Below, one piece after another: positions 8,261-17,940 of a stretch of 31,362 bases of DNA. The notes under the pieces were generated by a model. That model searched no databases and was not told the DNA's origin. It saw nothing but the letters and a program-made list of their open reading frames with translations. The stretch is from Chara braunii (Eukaryota > Streptophyta > Charophyceae > Charales > Characeae), in the NCBI GenBank assembly GCA_003427395.1, contig BFEA01000128.1:1786661-1818022 (forward strand), in the 5' to 3' direction. Each line of letters opens with the position of its first letter. The stretch's first letter is position 1. The position numbers were made by a program, and so were the translations under genes.

Positions 8261-8820
8261 CCTCGGGTTGGCCTGTGAGACCACTTCAGTATCTGACCCA
8301 TAACTTTATGCAGCAAGAATCGGACGGGTATCGCGCGCTGGACTTTCGTATAAGAGTTGAGCGAGCGCATGGCCTTCTCATATCGACCAGCCATGCGAGC
8401 ATACGCAAGCATTCATGCCGATGGGGTACTACGCAGTACTCGTAGCCTCGCGACCCTTGATAATCTCGGGGGTCACGTTCGACATTCCAGTGCCGGCTGA
8501 CAGGCGCTTTGAGGGGTAATCTCTCGACGCCAGACAACCGCCGTGTGAGGTTGAATTCCACACCCTCTTCTGGACCCTGTGCAGAGGGGTTGAGTATACA
8601 ACTCTAAGCTGTCGTGGCGGTCAAATATCAAGGGGTTTGACTTTGACGGCTGCCACGGACTACAACGTCCAACCCTAACAACTCTAAAAAGCAAAAGGTC
8701 AAAGGGGATCTTCCTTTTCTCTCAAAGTATAATCTGTTTAACCCTTTCACAAGGTCACAATAGGCCGCGCGACCACCTCACGCGCATGTATGTACATATA
8801 TATATACAGGGGAATAGATA
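8261..8820. other. No recognisable gene
   Basis: Mixed-composition sequence with two short minus-strand frames (8286-8561 and 8473-8694) that resemble no family I know. A TA-rich stretch (8787-8806) precedes the LTR-like segment. The region could belong to a retroelement but shows no diagnostic motif. Confidence 0.35.
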
Positions 8821-9384
8821 TGTAACGATCACATCTCACTTGGCCTGTTCTCACAGGCCTGTGTTATATTCGGGGTAGGCCAGTCCAGGCCGGTACCTCT
8901 GTCGGTACCAGCCAGTCCAGTCCAGTCCCGTCAGTCCGCTGGGGTATACCCCAACCATTGTCTGTTTTCAGTCTCATTCCTCACTAGCACATTTTGGAGT
9001 ACGTGTGTTGGAGTCTTGCGTGGGGAGCTGCGTTGTGCCATCTTGCTCCCCCCCTTCTTCCTCCATCTCCATCTCTGTCACTAGCGGAGCACCACATCTG
9101 GTGGGTCCGCTACANGTTCTCACAGGCCTGTGTTATATTCGGGGTAGGTCAGTCCAGGCCGGTACCTCTGTCGGTACCAGCCAGTCCAGTCCAGTCCCGT
9201 CAGTCCGCTGGGGTATACCCCAGCCATTGTCTGTTTTCAGTCTCATTCCTCACTAGCACATTTTGGAGTACGTGCGTTGGAGTCTTGCGTGGGGAGCTGC
9301 GTTGTGCCATCTTGCTCCCCCCCTTCTTCCTCCATCTCCATCTCTGTCACTAGCGGAGCACCACATCTGGTGGGTCCGCTACAA
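8821..9384. mobile_element. Possible LTR-like segment, with internal duplication
   Basis: The segment begins TGTAACG at 8821 and ends GCTACA at 9378-9383, so it has TGTA...TACA ends as LTRs do. There are no matching 5-bp flanks (agata versus acccc), and no primer-binding site or polypurine tract is convincing. A TATA-like tttatatag (9470-9478) and an AATAAA (about 9517-9522) lie just downstream and could mean the boundaries are wrong. The first 26 bases are single copy and the rest is present twice. Confidence 0.25.
8847..9384 (+). repeat. 269-bp direct duplication meeting at an N
   Basis: 8847-9115 and 9116-9384 are almost identical; I see about three substitutions (ggccagt/ggtcagt, ccccaacc/ccccagcc, cgtgtgtt/cgtgcgtt). 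The last base of unit 1 is the N at 9115, aligned to A in unit 2. An N exactly at the junction suggests two contig ends with unmerged overlap rather than a biological tandem repeat. Confidence 0.8.
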
Positions 9385-9545
9385 CCCCGCACCACTAGGG
9401 CAAGGGGCAGTATGCAACATCCCCTTCAACGTGGGAGGTAGCTATGCTTGCGGGGGTCCCCTTTATATAGCCTTAGGAGTTGGTAGGTACTGAAAGGCAA
9501 AAGAACTTGAGAGAAGAATAAAGTGTAGTTTTACCCGGAAAAAAG
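9385..9545 (+). other. Unassigned sequence with TATA-like and AATAAA motifs
   Basis: The stretch contains tttatatag near 9470 and aagaataaagtg near 9515, promoter- and polyadenylation-like words often found in LTRs. No coding signal was recognised. Confidence 0.3.
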
Positions 9546-9550
9546 GAAAA

Positions 9551-9645
9551 AAAAAGGTATCATTATCCTTTTTTAAAAAGGGCGGCGGCCTTGAGATATT
9601 CGTTGACCTGACGGGCCGCATGCAATTCAGAGATTATCATTCTGT
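9551..9645 (-). mobile_element. 5'-truncated SINE, family 1
   Basis: A T-rich run (9569-9574) followed by aaaagggcggcggccttgagatatt is the reverse complement of the family 1 3' end, as at 6720-6745 and 27944-27965. The tRNA-like head is absent. A short repeat (attatc at about 9561 and about 9636) may be the TSD. Confidence 0.5.
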
Positions 9646-10096
9646 TTTGTTCAGCGGAAATCGCTCTTTGGGGAAGTTCGACGACGATACCTCAAGACCT
9701 GGAAATGCCCCAAAAGAGTTGTTTCAAATATTCAGTTCGCAGCCATGAGGCTGCGCTTACGTGGTTGCATTTTGTCACTTAGCGGACATTCCATTTATGG
9801 CACGTCACGGTGATCTATTAGGCGTTGGCGCGAGGTTTGTTGGGGGGTTCTAGTGGGGGAGCTGGCAGGGGGGGTGAGGTAGAGTCCAGGTCTGGGATGG
9901 ATCTCTAGGCGGTCGTCACAGAGTGTTGCATAAGCGGGTATCGTTTGGCCGTTGCATTGGTCATGCGGGTGTGGGGCGTGTCACCTGAGTTTTCCTTTTC
10001 GGAAAATCGAAAAATGGGAAATGGTGATTGCAACATTTTGGGGGATGCGGGGAGAGCGGGGTGGTTATGTTGGTGATTGCAATTTGAGAAAGCTAT
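9646..10096. other. No recognisable gene
   Basis: G-rich, T-rich sequence without a supported frame. Two related words (ggtgattgcaa near 10023 and 10072) mark a short internal duplication before the left arm of the foldback element. Confidence 0.35.
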
Positions 10097-10264
10097 GGCG
10101 CAGTCAGGGAATTGCGTTTGAAACTGCGTTTTAGCAGTTTAGTCAGGGCCCGAGTTTCGATTGCATTTGAAACTGCGTTTAAGCAGTCTGAAACTCGGGT
10201 TGGCTTTTTCTAGCAGTTCAGTCAGGCACATGGCCGTTTCTTTCTTTGGCCCCATGGTTGGGCC

Positions 10265-10372
10265 ACGTCCGAGATGTCTTGGCCACACCCCAGACTGGCC
10301 ACGGCCGAGATGTCTCGGCCACACCCCAGATTGGCCAGGGCCAAGATGTCTTGGCCACAGCCGAGATTTGCA
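10265..10372 (+). repeat. 36-bp tandem repeat, about 3 units
   Basis: gagatgtctt/gagatgtctc/aagatgtctt begin at 10271, 10307 and 10343, each followed by ggccaca. The unit is 36 bp, a multiple of three, so open frames persist on both strands. These frames are repeat products with no other coding support. Confidence 0.75.
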
Positions 10373-10631
10373 GGCACTACCCTTCACAGGCAAATGCAAA
10401 GTCTCAAGAGTAGCCTACTCCGAAGAAGTGGGGGGCTCAGGGCAGGGATGGAGGCCAAAAAAAAAAAAAAAAAAAAGAAGAAATAAAAAAGTAAAGAAAT
10501 GAGGAACTGCGAATCCACCTACGTCCGGAAGGCCCTCACCTCACCAGTGCTTTGAGGAATGTATCTGGCCAGGAAGTGAGGAACATGAAACAGGTCGTTT
10601 TCCTTTTTGTTTCTTCTTGTTAGGTCCTTGT

Positions 10632-10684
10632 AGCGCCCTGCCAGCCAGGCAGGGCGGATTCCACGCGAGGCAGCTAACTGCCTC
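10632..10684. repeat. Two adjacent stem-loops
   Basis: GCCCTGCC...GGCAGGGC (about 10633-10653) is followed by GCGAGGCAG-ctaa-CTGCCTCGC (10663-10684), a perfect 9-bp stem. They sit about 50 bp before a 68-T tract. A related GCCCTGCC hairpin is at about 4646-4664 beside another T tract, so this may be a shared element terminus. Confidence 0.55.
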
Positions 10685-10731
10685 GCTTCATTTAGCATCC
10701 TGTATCGGACCGCAATCACAGCCTAAGGGAT

Positions 10732-10732
<1 letters not shown>

Positions 10733-10801
<69 letters not shown>

Positions 10802-10827
10802 GCGTGGGGCCGCGACCCCCCCCTGTG

Positions 10828-10872
<45 letters not shown>
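10733..10872 (-). repeat. Two long poly(T) tracts
   Basis: About 68 T (10733-10800), a short GC-rich spacer (10801-10829), then about 43 T (10830-10872). Read on the minus strand these are poly(A) tails of nested or consecutive retroposons. Homopolymers this long are also prone to assembly error, so their lengths are uncertain. Confidence 0.65.
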
Positions 10873-10873
<1 letters not shown>

Positions 10874-11095
10874 TTTTGTTTTTTTAATCTGGTGTTCGTG
10901 GATAGACGAGGGCCCTGACTGAACTGCTACCTAAAGGTAGCCCGAGTTTCAATTGCAATTGAAACTCAGGCCCTGACTAAACTGCTAAAACGCAATTTCA
11001 ATTGCAATTACAAACTGTTTTCGTGACTGCGCCCAAGTTACCCCTTGCAATTTTTTGGGAGGAAGCATGGGGGATGGGGTGAATGAGACTGTCAC

Positions 11096-12687
11096 GTCAC
11101 ATCAACAGAGCGAGCTGACATTCGTAGGAGCCCGAGTGAACTGACTTTGACAGGAGACATTGGGCCTTACTCCACTACTCAAAATAATACATGCATTGGA
11201 CGGTTTCTGAACTAGCCTGAGGTGCATTTGGAAGAGACCAACATTTTAAATATATCGGGACACTCAGAGCATCCAGATACATATAGAGTGTGGTGTACCA
11301 GAGTAAGGCCCAGGGACAAAAGACGTATCTATTTCTAGAAGGGTGGAGACAACCGATGGTCGTAATATGGCGTTTCTTTCGTGTAAAATCTGGATTTTTC
11401 CTTTCACTCGATGTGTTTGTCGTTTTTGCTTTTAGTACCTTCGAGCCTCTTTTTACCGAGGCGGAGTATAACTGCGTTGTTGAGCTCACCGGCTCCCGCC
11501 TTGTTTGCAAACGGCGAGAGCCCTCCCGGCCACTTCACGCAAGAGGTAAAGAAAACAAGCGACGACTTGGAGAGAATGCGTAAGTAATCCCGCGAGCCAC
11601 CAAGACGAACACGGTTACGATGTCGTCGCTGCTCTCACGATCCCCTGCGACAACACAAACTCCCGCGAGGCACAACTTACCTTCCCTATTGAGGGGTTGT
11701 CACCACCCTTAGATTCGTATCCCTACCAAGCTACTGACCCACGTACATAAGTTTTAAGAAGCAGTCACAGAGGGAGATCAGCCAAGGGCGTTTGCTCATC
11801 TCGTTGCTGTATAAGTACGCTTGGTTAAAACGTCATCCGAACCCGAGTGTCGTTCATTTCCTAGGGCGCCGATCTCCAAAGTACAAAGCGCACGTCCGTC
11901 GACAAGATCGAAATCAATCATAGTGTGAAACTCACTTGGACACTAGTCAAAAGAAAGTCACCACCCCATGTATCTACCCCAGGTCCGCACTTCTTATGGC
12001 GCAAGCTCCATCTATGAGAGTAGTGCTTATGTGCATCCACTTTAAAACTAACTCTTCATCGGACCGGGTTTCTCAAGGCGTCGCTCTCCCATTCGACAGT
12101 AGCATCTAACTCGGTCACTATCAACGTTTGTTAAATCAGCCTCCTTTTGATTAAGACATAGGGGGTGACTGAGGTTTTCCTCAGTTGTTGTTTTTCCAAC
12201 CCTCTAGGAGGTAGGCTGAGGTACCCCTCCCCCTTGCCCGAACAGAAAGCCCGAATCTCATCATGATATTTTAGGCCATCACCATTGAGTCGGCAGAGTA
12301 CCTCCCCTGATATTCGGGTCTATATGAGCAAACCCCCCCGAGCCGTTAATGGGGTCAGCTTCTAAAGCAACTATCCCCCGGCTCAGACCCTTCCTAAACA
12401 CTAGAAGCGCACCAACTATGAGTGGCTCCACTTATCCTCTTCCTCCCTCACCAAAGGTCACTTACACAAAATAGGGTCTCAGGGAGAAGTAAGGAAAGAG
12501 CTTCATTTAGACAGTGTACAAATTATGATGAGACATTCGGAAAAGAATGGGTCGCCTTAGGAAAAGGCTTATTAAGTTCAATTGACCTTTTATTTTTTAC
12601 ATTCATGTGTTCCTTTTATGGAGCCCATTGATTTATCCTCTTTCAAAACACAAGTCCATTTGACCAGGCCTGAAGGCAAAAGGGGTG
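11096..12687. other. About 1.6 kb without a recognisable gene
   Basis: The longest frames are 11290-11583 (plus, 97 codons) and 11175-11510 (minus, 111 codons), which overlap. Neither resembles a family I know. No tRNA boxes, poly(A) tail or terminal repeats were seen. It is left unassigned. Confidence 0.4.
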
Positions 12688-12907
12688 AATGAACAACCAT
12701 TTTGTCAAAACGGACATAATATTATTACATTTTTTGAACGAAATAAAAATCGAGTTTTTCGGCCCAAATCCGGTCCAAATTTTGGCTCCCAGGGGTCCGG
12801 CGGGTCTCAAGTTGCGACCAGGTACATCTAGGGGGTCCGACGTTCCAGGAACGCTGTTCGTTCAAAAAATAGAATATGTCCGTTTTGACAAAATGGCTGT
12901 TAATGAA
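12688..12907. mobile_element. MITE-like element with terminal inverted repeats
   Basis: The ends mirror each other: ccattttgtcaaaacggacata... into a ...ttttttgaacgaa block on the left (12696-12741), and its reverse complement on the right (about 12855-12898). The arms are about 45 bp. AATGAA flanks the element at 12688-12693 and 12902-12907, a candidate 6-bp TSD. The total of about 208 bp without a transposase fits a MITE. The short frame through it (12689-12913) is incidental. The superfamily cannot be fixed from TSD length alone. Confidence 0.7.
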
Positions 12908-13040
12908 AAATAATCATTTTCATCATCTCATGTAGACACCATCAAACTTTTATTTTGCAAACATCCTTCTACATACCAGCACACCAAGCAAACGACAAGT
13001 CAAAGGGATCCAACAGAACCCCAAACCCAGGTTAGACCCC

Positions 13041-13192
13041 TTTTATTTTTTTATTTTTTTATTTTTTTTATTTTTTTTAGAACAAACAACTCGGGCAGAT
13101 GTTAGGGATGCTGGTAAGAGCAGACACCGCTAGCACTACCGAGGAGGCTCCATCTATTGGTGGGGAGCAACACCTGCTGGAAATCGGGTCCA
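13041..13192 (-). mobile_element. Short retroposon, family 3, long form
   Basis: On the minus strand it carries tggaccc, ttccagcaggtg.tgctcc, ccaccaatagatggagcc, a middle segment ending in ...gctcttaccagcatccct, and then an A/T-rich tail (plus-strand 13041-13078 is T-rich with A interruptions). It matches 30818-30970 along its length and 7331-7416 in part. No TSD was found. Confidence 0.6.
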
Positions 13193-13194
13193 TA

Positions 13195-14365
13195 TTCAAA
13201 ACAAAAGGGTAAAGCAAGGTGTGGGTACACGCAGGTGTGAAGGGGAGATTGAGTCATACACTGCCCTCGAGTAAAGTTTGGACTGGTTCACCCAGAAAAG
13301 CCAAAGTAGTCTCAATTATTCAACAAGTTATCGCTAAGACTATCATGTCGCGGCTTTACAATCAAATAACGGCCAACATCCTTCTCCACAGACCCAAACA
13401 GGCCAAGCTTGGGGCCACTAAAAAACTTAGGTGAGATAACCCTCAAAAAGAGTATTTCTCAAAAATAAATGTGGCGTGACCCTAGCATCCCTGGTAGTCT
13501 CAATGTGGTCCCAACTGCACCTCAACCCCCAAGGACTATCCCGAACCAAATCCCGGGCCCAGAACCACTTCCAATCACCGTACCCTGCAAATGGGGACAA
13601 CAAACCATTCAATATCACGAGCCTCATGTTGGTTTCAACTGGTCCTAAATGGTCCTAGGTGGTTCCACACTATCACTCTCAGCACCGGATGGCTTCAAAT
13701 GCAAAACCACTTACACCATACGTCCCCAAAAAAAAATGGTGACTCCGAGTGCAAAATTGTGGTGTCACAAGTCCCCAACGATCACCACACTGCACACACA
13801 CACTCCTGGACCATTGGCAAGTAGGCTCGCTGGTCCATGCACTGAATTGCGCGGGCCCAAAATAGTCATGTGATACCGCGAGGCGACGCCAATAGTTTCA
13901 CCTACCTCAAATGCCAATGACACACACTGAGTTACGACAAGAAAAATAAACTCATGCAATTCCACAAAACCCAGCACTTGGAACCAGACCCAAAATATGC
14001 ATAAACGCTTGTACAACCCCTAACCATGCTAGTTCAGTCAATGTCCAGTCATCGTGTGAATATCGCTCCCAAAAAGAAATAATAACAGAGTCACCGCTTG
14101 TTGCACCATCAACCGGTTTCGTGGAAACCCAATGGCACCACCACCTGATCTCACACAAAAAAGAAAATTTCAGCATCACTTCCCTTCAAAATAATGTCGT
14201 CGAAGCGCCGAAATTTTTTGGCAGCATGGTCCCGCTGAATATATCATTCTCGTCGTAGCACCTTCCCACACATACAAAAAAAAAAAAAAACATGGATGCC
14301 GCGCGGCAAAAACAGAAGCATAACCCCACTAAATGACTGCAATTTGCTGCACAGCTGGTCCCTAG
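13195..14365. other. No recognisable gene
   Basis: Several 60-83 codon frames overlap on both strands between 13427 and 14179; none has a recognisable domain or competes well with its shadows. The C/A-rich composition with cca repeats is unremarkable. A 16-A run lies near 14276. Confidence 0.35.
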
Positions 14366-14641
14366 CGCAATCTTGCGGCTTAGGCACGAGTGCAGGGATG
14401 GGCCTGAAAGCTCTCAACCCTTAGCTATGGCTGCCCTGATCTACCCTCCTCCTAGAGCAGAAACACCTCCTCTCAACCTTGCAGACCTCCCGCTCCCTCT
14501 AGGTGTAGTCTTGCGTCTTGAGCACCAGCTCAAGGTTGGGCCAGAAAGCTCCCAACCCTTAGCTATGGCTGCCCTGACCTACCCTCCTCCTAGAGCAGAA
14601 GCACCTCCTCTCAACCTTACACACCTCCAGCTCCTCCCACC
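14366..14641 (+). repeat. 138-bp tandem duplication
   Basis: Two units (about 14366-14503 and 14504-14641) share long blocks, for example cccttagctatggctgccctga and taccctcctcctagagcag, at a spacing of 138. The left ends are more diverged. The period is 46 codons, so the reading frame is kept. Confidence 0.75.
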
Positions 14642-14864
14642 GACACTTCTCTCTAAACTACCAACCCCTCCAACAAAGTTTTCCCTCAGCCCCCTAACAA
14701 TTGCACAACATTTGGGCAGCACCCAAGTAAATGAGTGTGGGCAGCACTTCCACTTTGCAAGGCAGCAACGGGAAGAACTATTATTTTATATTTACTGGAA
14801 AGTGGTAGGCACCACCTCTTGCCCACAGGTAAAATTGTGGGCTCAAGCAGAGATCTTGATCTGA
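14373..14864 (+). CDS. Hypothetical Pro/Leu-rich protein with 46-residue repeat
   Basis: An open frame of 163 codons starting with ATG. Residues of about 10-100 are two copies of a 46-residue unit containing QPLAMAAL.YPPPRAE.PPLNL. The remainder is Pro/Ser/Leu-rich, then a more ordinary tail with CGQHFHFARQQREELLFYIYWK. No known domain, signal peptide or membrane segment is evident. The frame-preserving duplication and the lack of stops are mild support for coding. Against it, no intron, promoter or homology was seen, and a three-fold repeat keeps a frame open by chance. The start was chosen as the first ATG. Confidence 0.25.
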   Translation: MRLRHECRDGPESSQPLAMAALIYPPPRAETPPLNLADLPLPLGVVLRLEHQLKVGPESSQPLAMAALTYPPPRAEAPPLNLTHLQLLPPTLLSKLPTPPTKFSLSPLTIAQHLGSTQVNECGQHFHFARQQREELLFYIYWKVVGTTSCPQVKLWAQAEILI

Positions 14865-15882
14865 GACAAAGGCTCAGTGTGGCCGCACCTCAGCCACACA
14901 CTTAGCGGGGCAGTTACTTTCAACTGCCTCCTTTTTATTTTTCTTTATTAAAGTTTATTTCGTCCATCTCGAAATTTCATGAAATAGTTAACTCCCTGTC
15001 TCTTCTAAAACACTTCAACTTTTATTTTTCTAACATTTTTTAAAGAGCTATAGCCCTTCAAGGTTTGACGTTCCTGATATAATTTCTAGTGCAGCTACGT
15101 CGCATAAATAACTGTACTTAGCCATTATTGCAGAATGGCATTTCAGTTCACTTACCTCACCTTGATGTTTACACTTTTACTCAAATAGTATGCACCCATG
15201 GCAACTCCGCGACCACGTTCATGGTCGTTGCCCTTCCCTTCCTTATTTGAACCCATCGTTTTCTTCAATAGGGTGGCTCGTCATTTGAACCAAACGGCTG
15301 ACTTTCTCTCACCCAGCCAAGTCCTTTCACAATGTCGAGCTAAAGTCAAACATAATAGGGTATTCTTCCCCCGGGCGCCCGTATCTGACGCACTAGGTGC
15401 GCCAAATTAAAACGCTTCTACTCCAAGTGACTCCTGCCTATTTTAAAAAACGAACAAGTGCAATCACCTTTCCCAAAACCGAATTAAAAAAAAAAAAAAA
15501 ACTATAAAAATAAATAAAAGAACAGAAGAAAGAAAAAAAAGGAAAAGAAAACTTACCAGATATGCACATTTGCGAAATGGACCTCCCGCAGAAACATAGA
15601 AAGATACGCTGCCAACACATGTTTTTTCGCTGCCCCTGTCGGGGGCTTTTCACTATCGGAACGGACAACACTTCGAAAAAAAAAAAGAAAAAAAATCAAT
15701 AAAAGTAAGAAGAAAATATAAAAAAACAATCTAAAAAGAACTTAAGAAGAAAATAAAATAAAAAAAGAAATAAAAAGCTTACCTGAAACGATACGGCTCC
15801 CCGTGAAAGCAGACCCCTGTTCAAAAATTTTGGGGACATGTGTCTCTACTACCCCCCAATCTTGTTACTCGGCACTTAGCTT

Positions 15883-15914
<32 letters not shown>

Positions 15915-17045
15915 CCAGCTCGTTCGTTCATAACCAACGGGCACCCCTCATAGTATATCCACAGGGTGTTGAAATACAGTCCCAAGTCCGAAGCCCACAG
16001 GATTCGAAATTTTTAATATTTTTTATTTATGTCCATCAATTTTGCGCAGGGGCCACGCTTGTACGTGCAACTGATTCCAGCCGCGAGATCTTGACGATCG
16101 TGCGGCGAAAATCAGTCGCAACACGTTGCCCTGACCCAGCGTCCTGCTCCAAAGGGAGCTAGCCCGGAAGGGCATTTCATGATTCGTTCCTTGTGTTTGT
16201 AGCACGACAGCCTGATACGTTTACCTACCGGGCTACCTCCTACTTCGAATAGAATAGGGGTGCTCTTCTGTATGAAAAACTCACTCCCAGTGGATGACCC
16301 ATCCGTGGCTCAGCAAGCTCTCCCTGCTGCTACCGTTCATCATGTTGGGCGCCTATCCTTAGATCGGATGCATGCCCAACTTAATAGGATAGCATGTTGG
16401 ACCTCTACCACCTAAAAGCAGGTTCATCCCCTGGCGAGGGCAGTCTTTAGGCACTTTAGAAAAACAATTTGATGGTCTACGTCTTCTACCTTACGGTTGA
16501 ATATGTAACGCAACCACTCTTCTCCGTCAGCCTGAAGGTAGTGGTGGTTTCACAGGACTTCGTATGATTGTTTTTTTTCTATGTGTTTTGTGTTTAGATT
16601 CAGCGGGTGGTTGGCTTAGATTCAGACCGATGTTTGACTGAATCTGATAGTGTTGTGGATGATTTGAATAGGGACGTGTTTCTCTGCAATAGTTTTTATG
16701 GGAGGTGGGGGAATTCTGTGGTTCAACCGTTCAAGGTCTCATTCTGTCTTTTCGGTTTATTTATTGTGTTCATTTTAACTATAACCATATCACCAGCATA
16801 AAGGGCGTTTAGATTTAGACCGCGATTTTCGAGTTATGTTATACGTTAAATTCGGTTGAAGGATGAGGATGAGTTGAATCTGGTCATGTGTTTGTCTCTC
16901 TCTCTTTCACTAAGATGTGAAGGGTTCTTGCAACTCACCCGTTTGATGGTTCATAACTTTTGTCATTGAGTTGGCCGAGCTTTCATAGCTTAGCTTGGTC
17001 ATTAATAAGTCAATCGGATCAGTTACGGGCCTAGGGTTACCTTAC
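14865..17045. other. About 2.2 kb without a recognisable gene
   Basis: A/T-rich tracts dominate 15484-15780 (A-rich) and 15887-15914 (T-rich). 16023-16230, read on the minus strand, has a tagcccggtaggtaaacg word that resembles a pol III box A, but no good box B follows, so no SINE is called. 16616-16692 and 16810-16905 share a few words (ttagatt.agaccg, gaatctg) and may be an old duplication. Confidence 0.35.
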
Positions 17046-17083
17046 TTAGGTTGTGTCAATGGTTGTCGCCTGCAAGATTGGAT

Positions 17084-17162
17084 GCGTGTCCAATCCCAAA
17101 ATCAAACACACAACCTACAATTTGTTAGACAAACACTTAACCGATAGGCTAAGTGGGCTAGG
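17084..17162 (-). repeat. tRNA-like module, unit 1
   Basis: Box A-like TAGCCTATCGGTTAAG and box B-like GTTTGATTTTG are on the minus strand, with an anticodon-arm dyad (tttgt/acaaa). The acceptor stem does not close, so it is not a functional tRNA gene. Confidence 0.5.
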
Positions 17163-17279
17163 GTGAAATTGTAGCCCCAACATGCGTACTTCAACCACCC
17201 AGCACGGGTTACGTCTCACAAGTACACATCCGTAGTGTAATTTCGAAGGCGGTTGTTGCATATCATTGAAAGCAATTAA

Positions 17280-17358
17280 TATGCAATCTAATAATCGAAC
17301 GCACAACCTATGGTTTGTTTGACAAACACCTAACCAATAGGCTAAGTGGGCCGGGGTG
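17280..17358 (-). repeat. tRNA-like module, unit 2
   Basis: The minus strand reads TAGCCTATTGGTTAGG then GCGTTCGATTA. This is the copy with box B closest to the GTTCGA consensus. Confidence 0.5.
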
Positions 17359-17499
17359 AAAGTGCAGCCTCAAGATGAGCACTCCACACCAACCCAACAC
17401 AGCTTGCTCCGCAGTACAGTGTTCCCAACAACACTCATCCCACAAGTCTCACAGAGACACATCCATAGTGCAATTTCTACAACAATTACTGTTTGAAAG

Positions 17500-17575
17500 C
17501 AATGCAAATCATGGTCCAATACACAATCATAGTTTGTCAAGCGAACACATAATCAATAGGCTGGGTTGGGGTAAG
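17500..17575 (-). repeat. tRNA-like module, unit 3 (most decayed)
   Basis: The minus strand reads CAGCCTATTGATTATG then TGTATTGGACC. Both boxes carry substitutions at conserved positions. Confidence 0.4.
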
Positions 17576-17724
17576 TGTGAAGCCCTAAGAGGAGTACTCC
17601 ACTCCACCCCAACACGGATTGCTCGGAAACACGGTATTTAACAATCACACATCCCACGTCTCACAGTCACACAATTATAATGCAATTTTCTATGACGATT
17701 ACATTGTGAAAGCAATGCATGTCA

Positions 17725-17805
17725 CAGTCTAATCTCAAAATCGAATACACAACCTATGCCTTGTTAGACAAATACCTAACCAATAAACTATGTGGCCTTG
17801 GGTGA
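17725..17805 (-). repeat. tRNA-like module, unit 4
   Basis: The minus strand reads TAGTTTATTGGTTAGG then GTATTCGATTTTGAG, with the tttgtctaacaa arm preserved. Confidence 0.5.
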
Positions 17806-17940
17806 AAGTGAAGCCCAAGATGAGTACTTCACCCTACCCCAACACAGATTGCTTTATGAAACACTATGCCCAACCACACGCATTCCACACGTCCCACAAC
17901 CACTCATCCGTAGTTCAAAAGCAATGCATGTCCGTATGTG

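Larger units (their letters stand above)
10097..11033. mobile_element. Foldback element with about 125-bp inverted arms
   Basis: The left arm (10097-10226) and the reverse complement of the right arm (10913-11033) share, in order, gcgcagtca, an aattgcgttttagcagtttagtcagggcc block, gagtttc.attgca.ttgaaact and gcagttcagtcagg. The right arm contains a perfect 24-bp palindrome (10944-10967, gagtttcaattg dyad) and a gctacct/aggtagc stem (10926-10941). The centre holds a 36-bp tandem repeat, two stem-loops and two T tracts. No transposase, and the TSD was not resolved. Confidence 0.5.
17050..17940 (-). repeat. Four tandem units each with a tRNA-like module
   Basis: Related segments recur with aggct/aaact landmarks at about 17146, 17339, 17558 and 17786, giving spacings of 193, 219 and 228. 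Each contains, on the minus strand, a (T)AGCCTATTGGTTAGG-type box A, a GTTTGTCTAACAAAC anticodon-arm-like dyad and a GTGTTCGATTTTGAG-type box B, in tRNA order and spacing. Between the modules a shared body (cccaacacggattgct, cacatcc.tagtgcaattt, gaaagcaatgcatgtc) is also repeated. The monomer is therefore larger than the tRNA module. The units are diverged, unit 3 most. Confidence 0.65.

Noticed and set aside
10617-10922. Poly-Phe frame of about 100 codons
   Set aside because: It is the poly(T) tract read as TTT; the tract is more plausibly a reversed poly(A) tail.
16023-16230. Another tRNA-derived SINE on the minus strand
   Set aside because: Only a box A-like word was found; no convincing box B, tail or second copy.
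17050-17940. CRISPR-like array
   Set aside because: Units are about 200 bp, diverged, with unequal spacing and repeated rather than unique intervening DNA; the context is eukaryotic.
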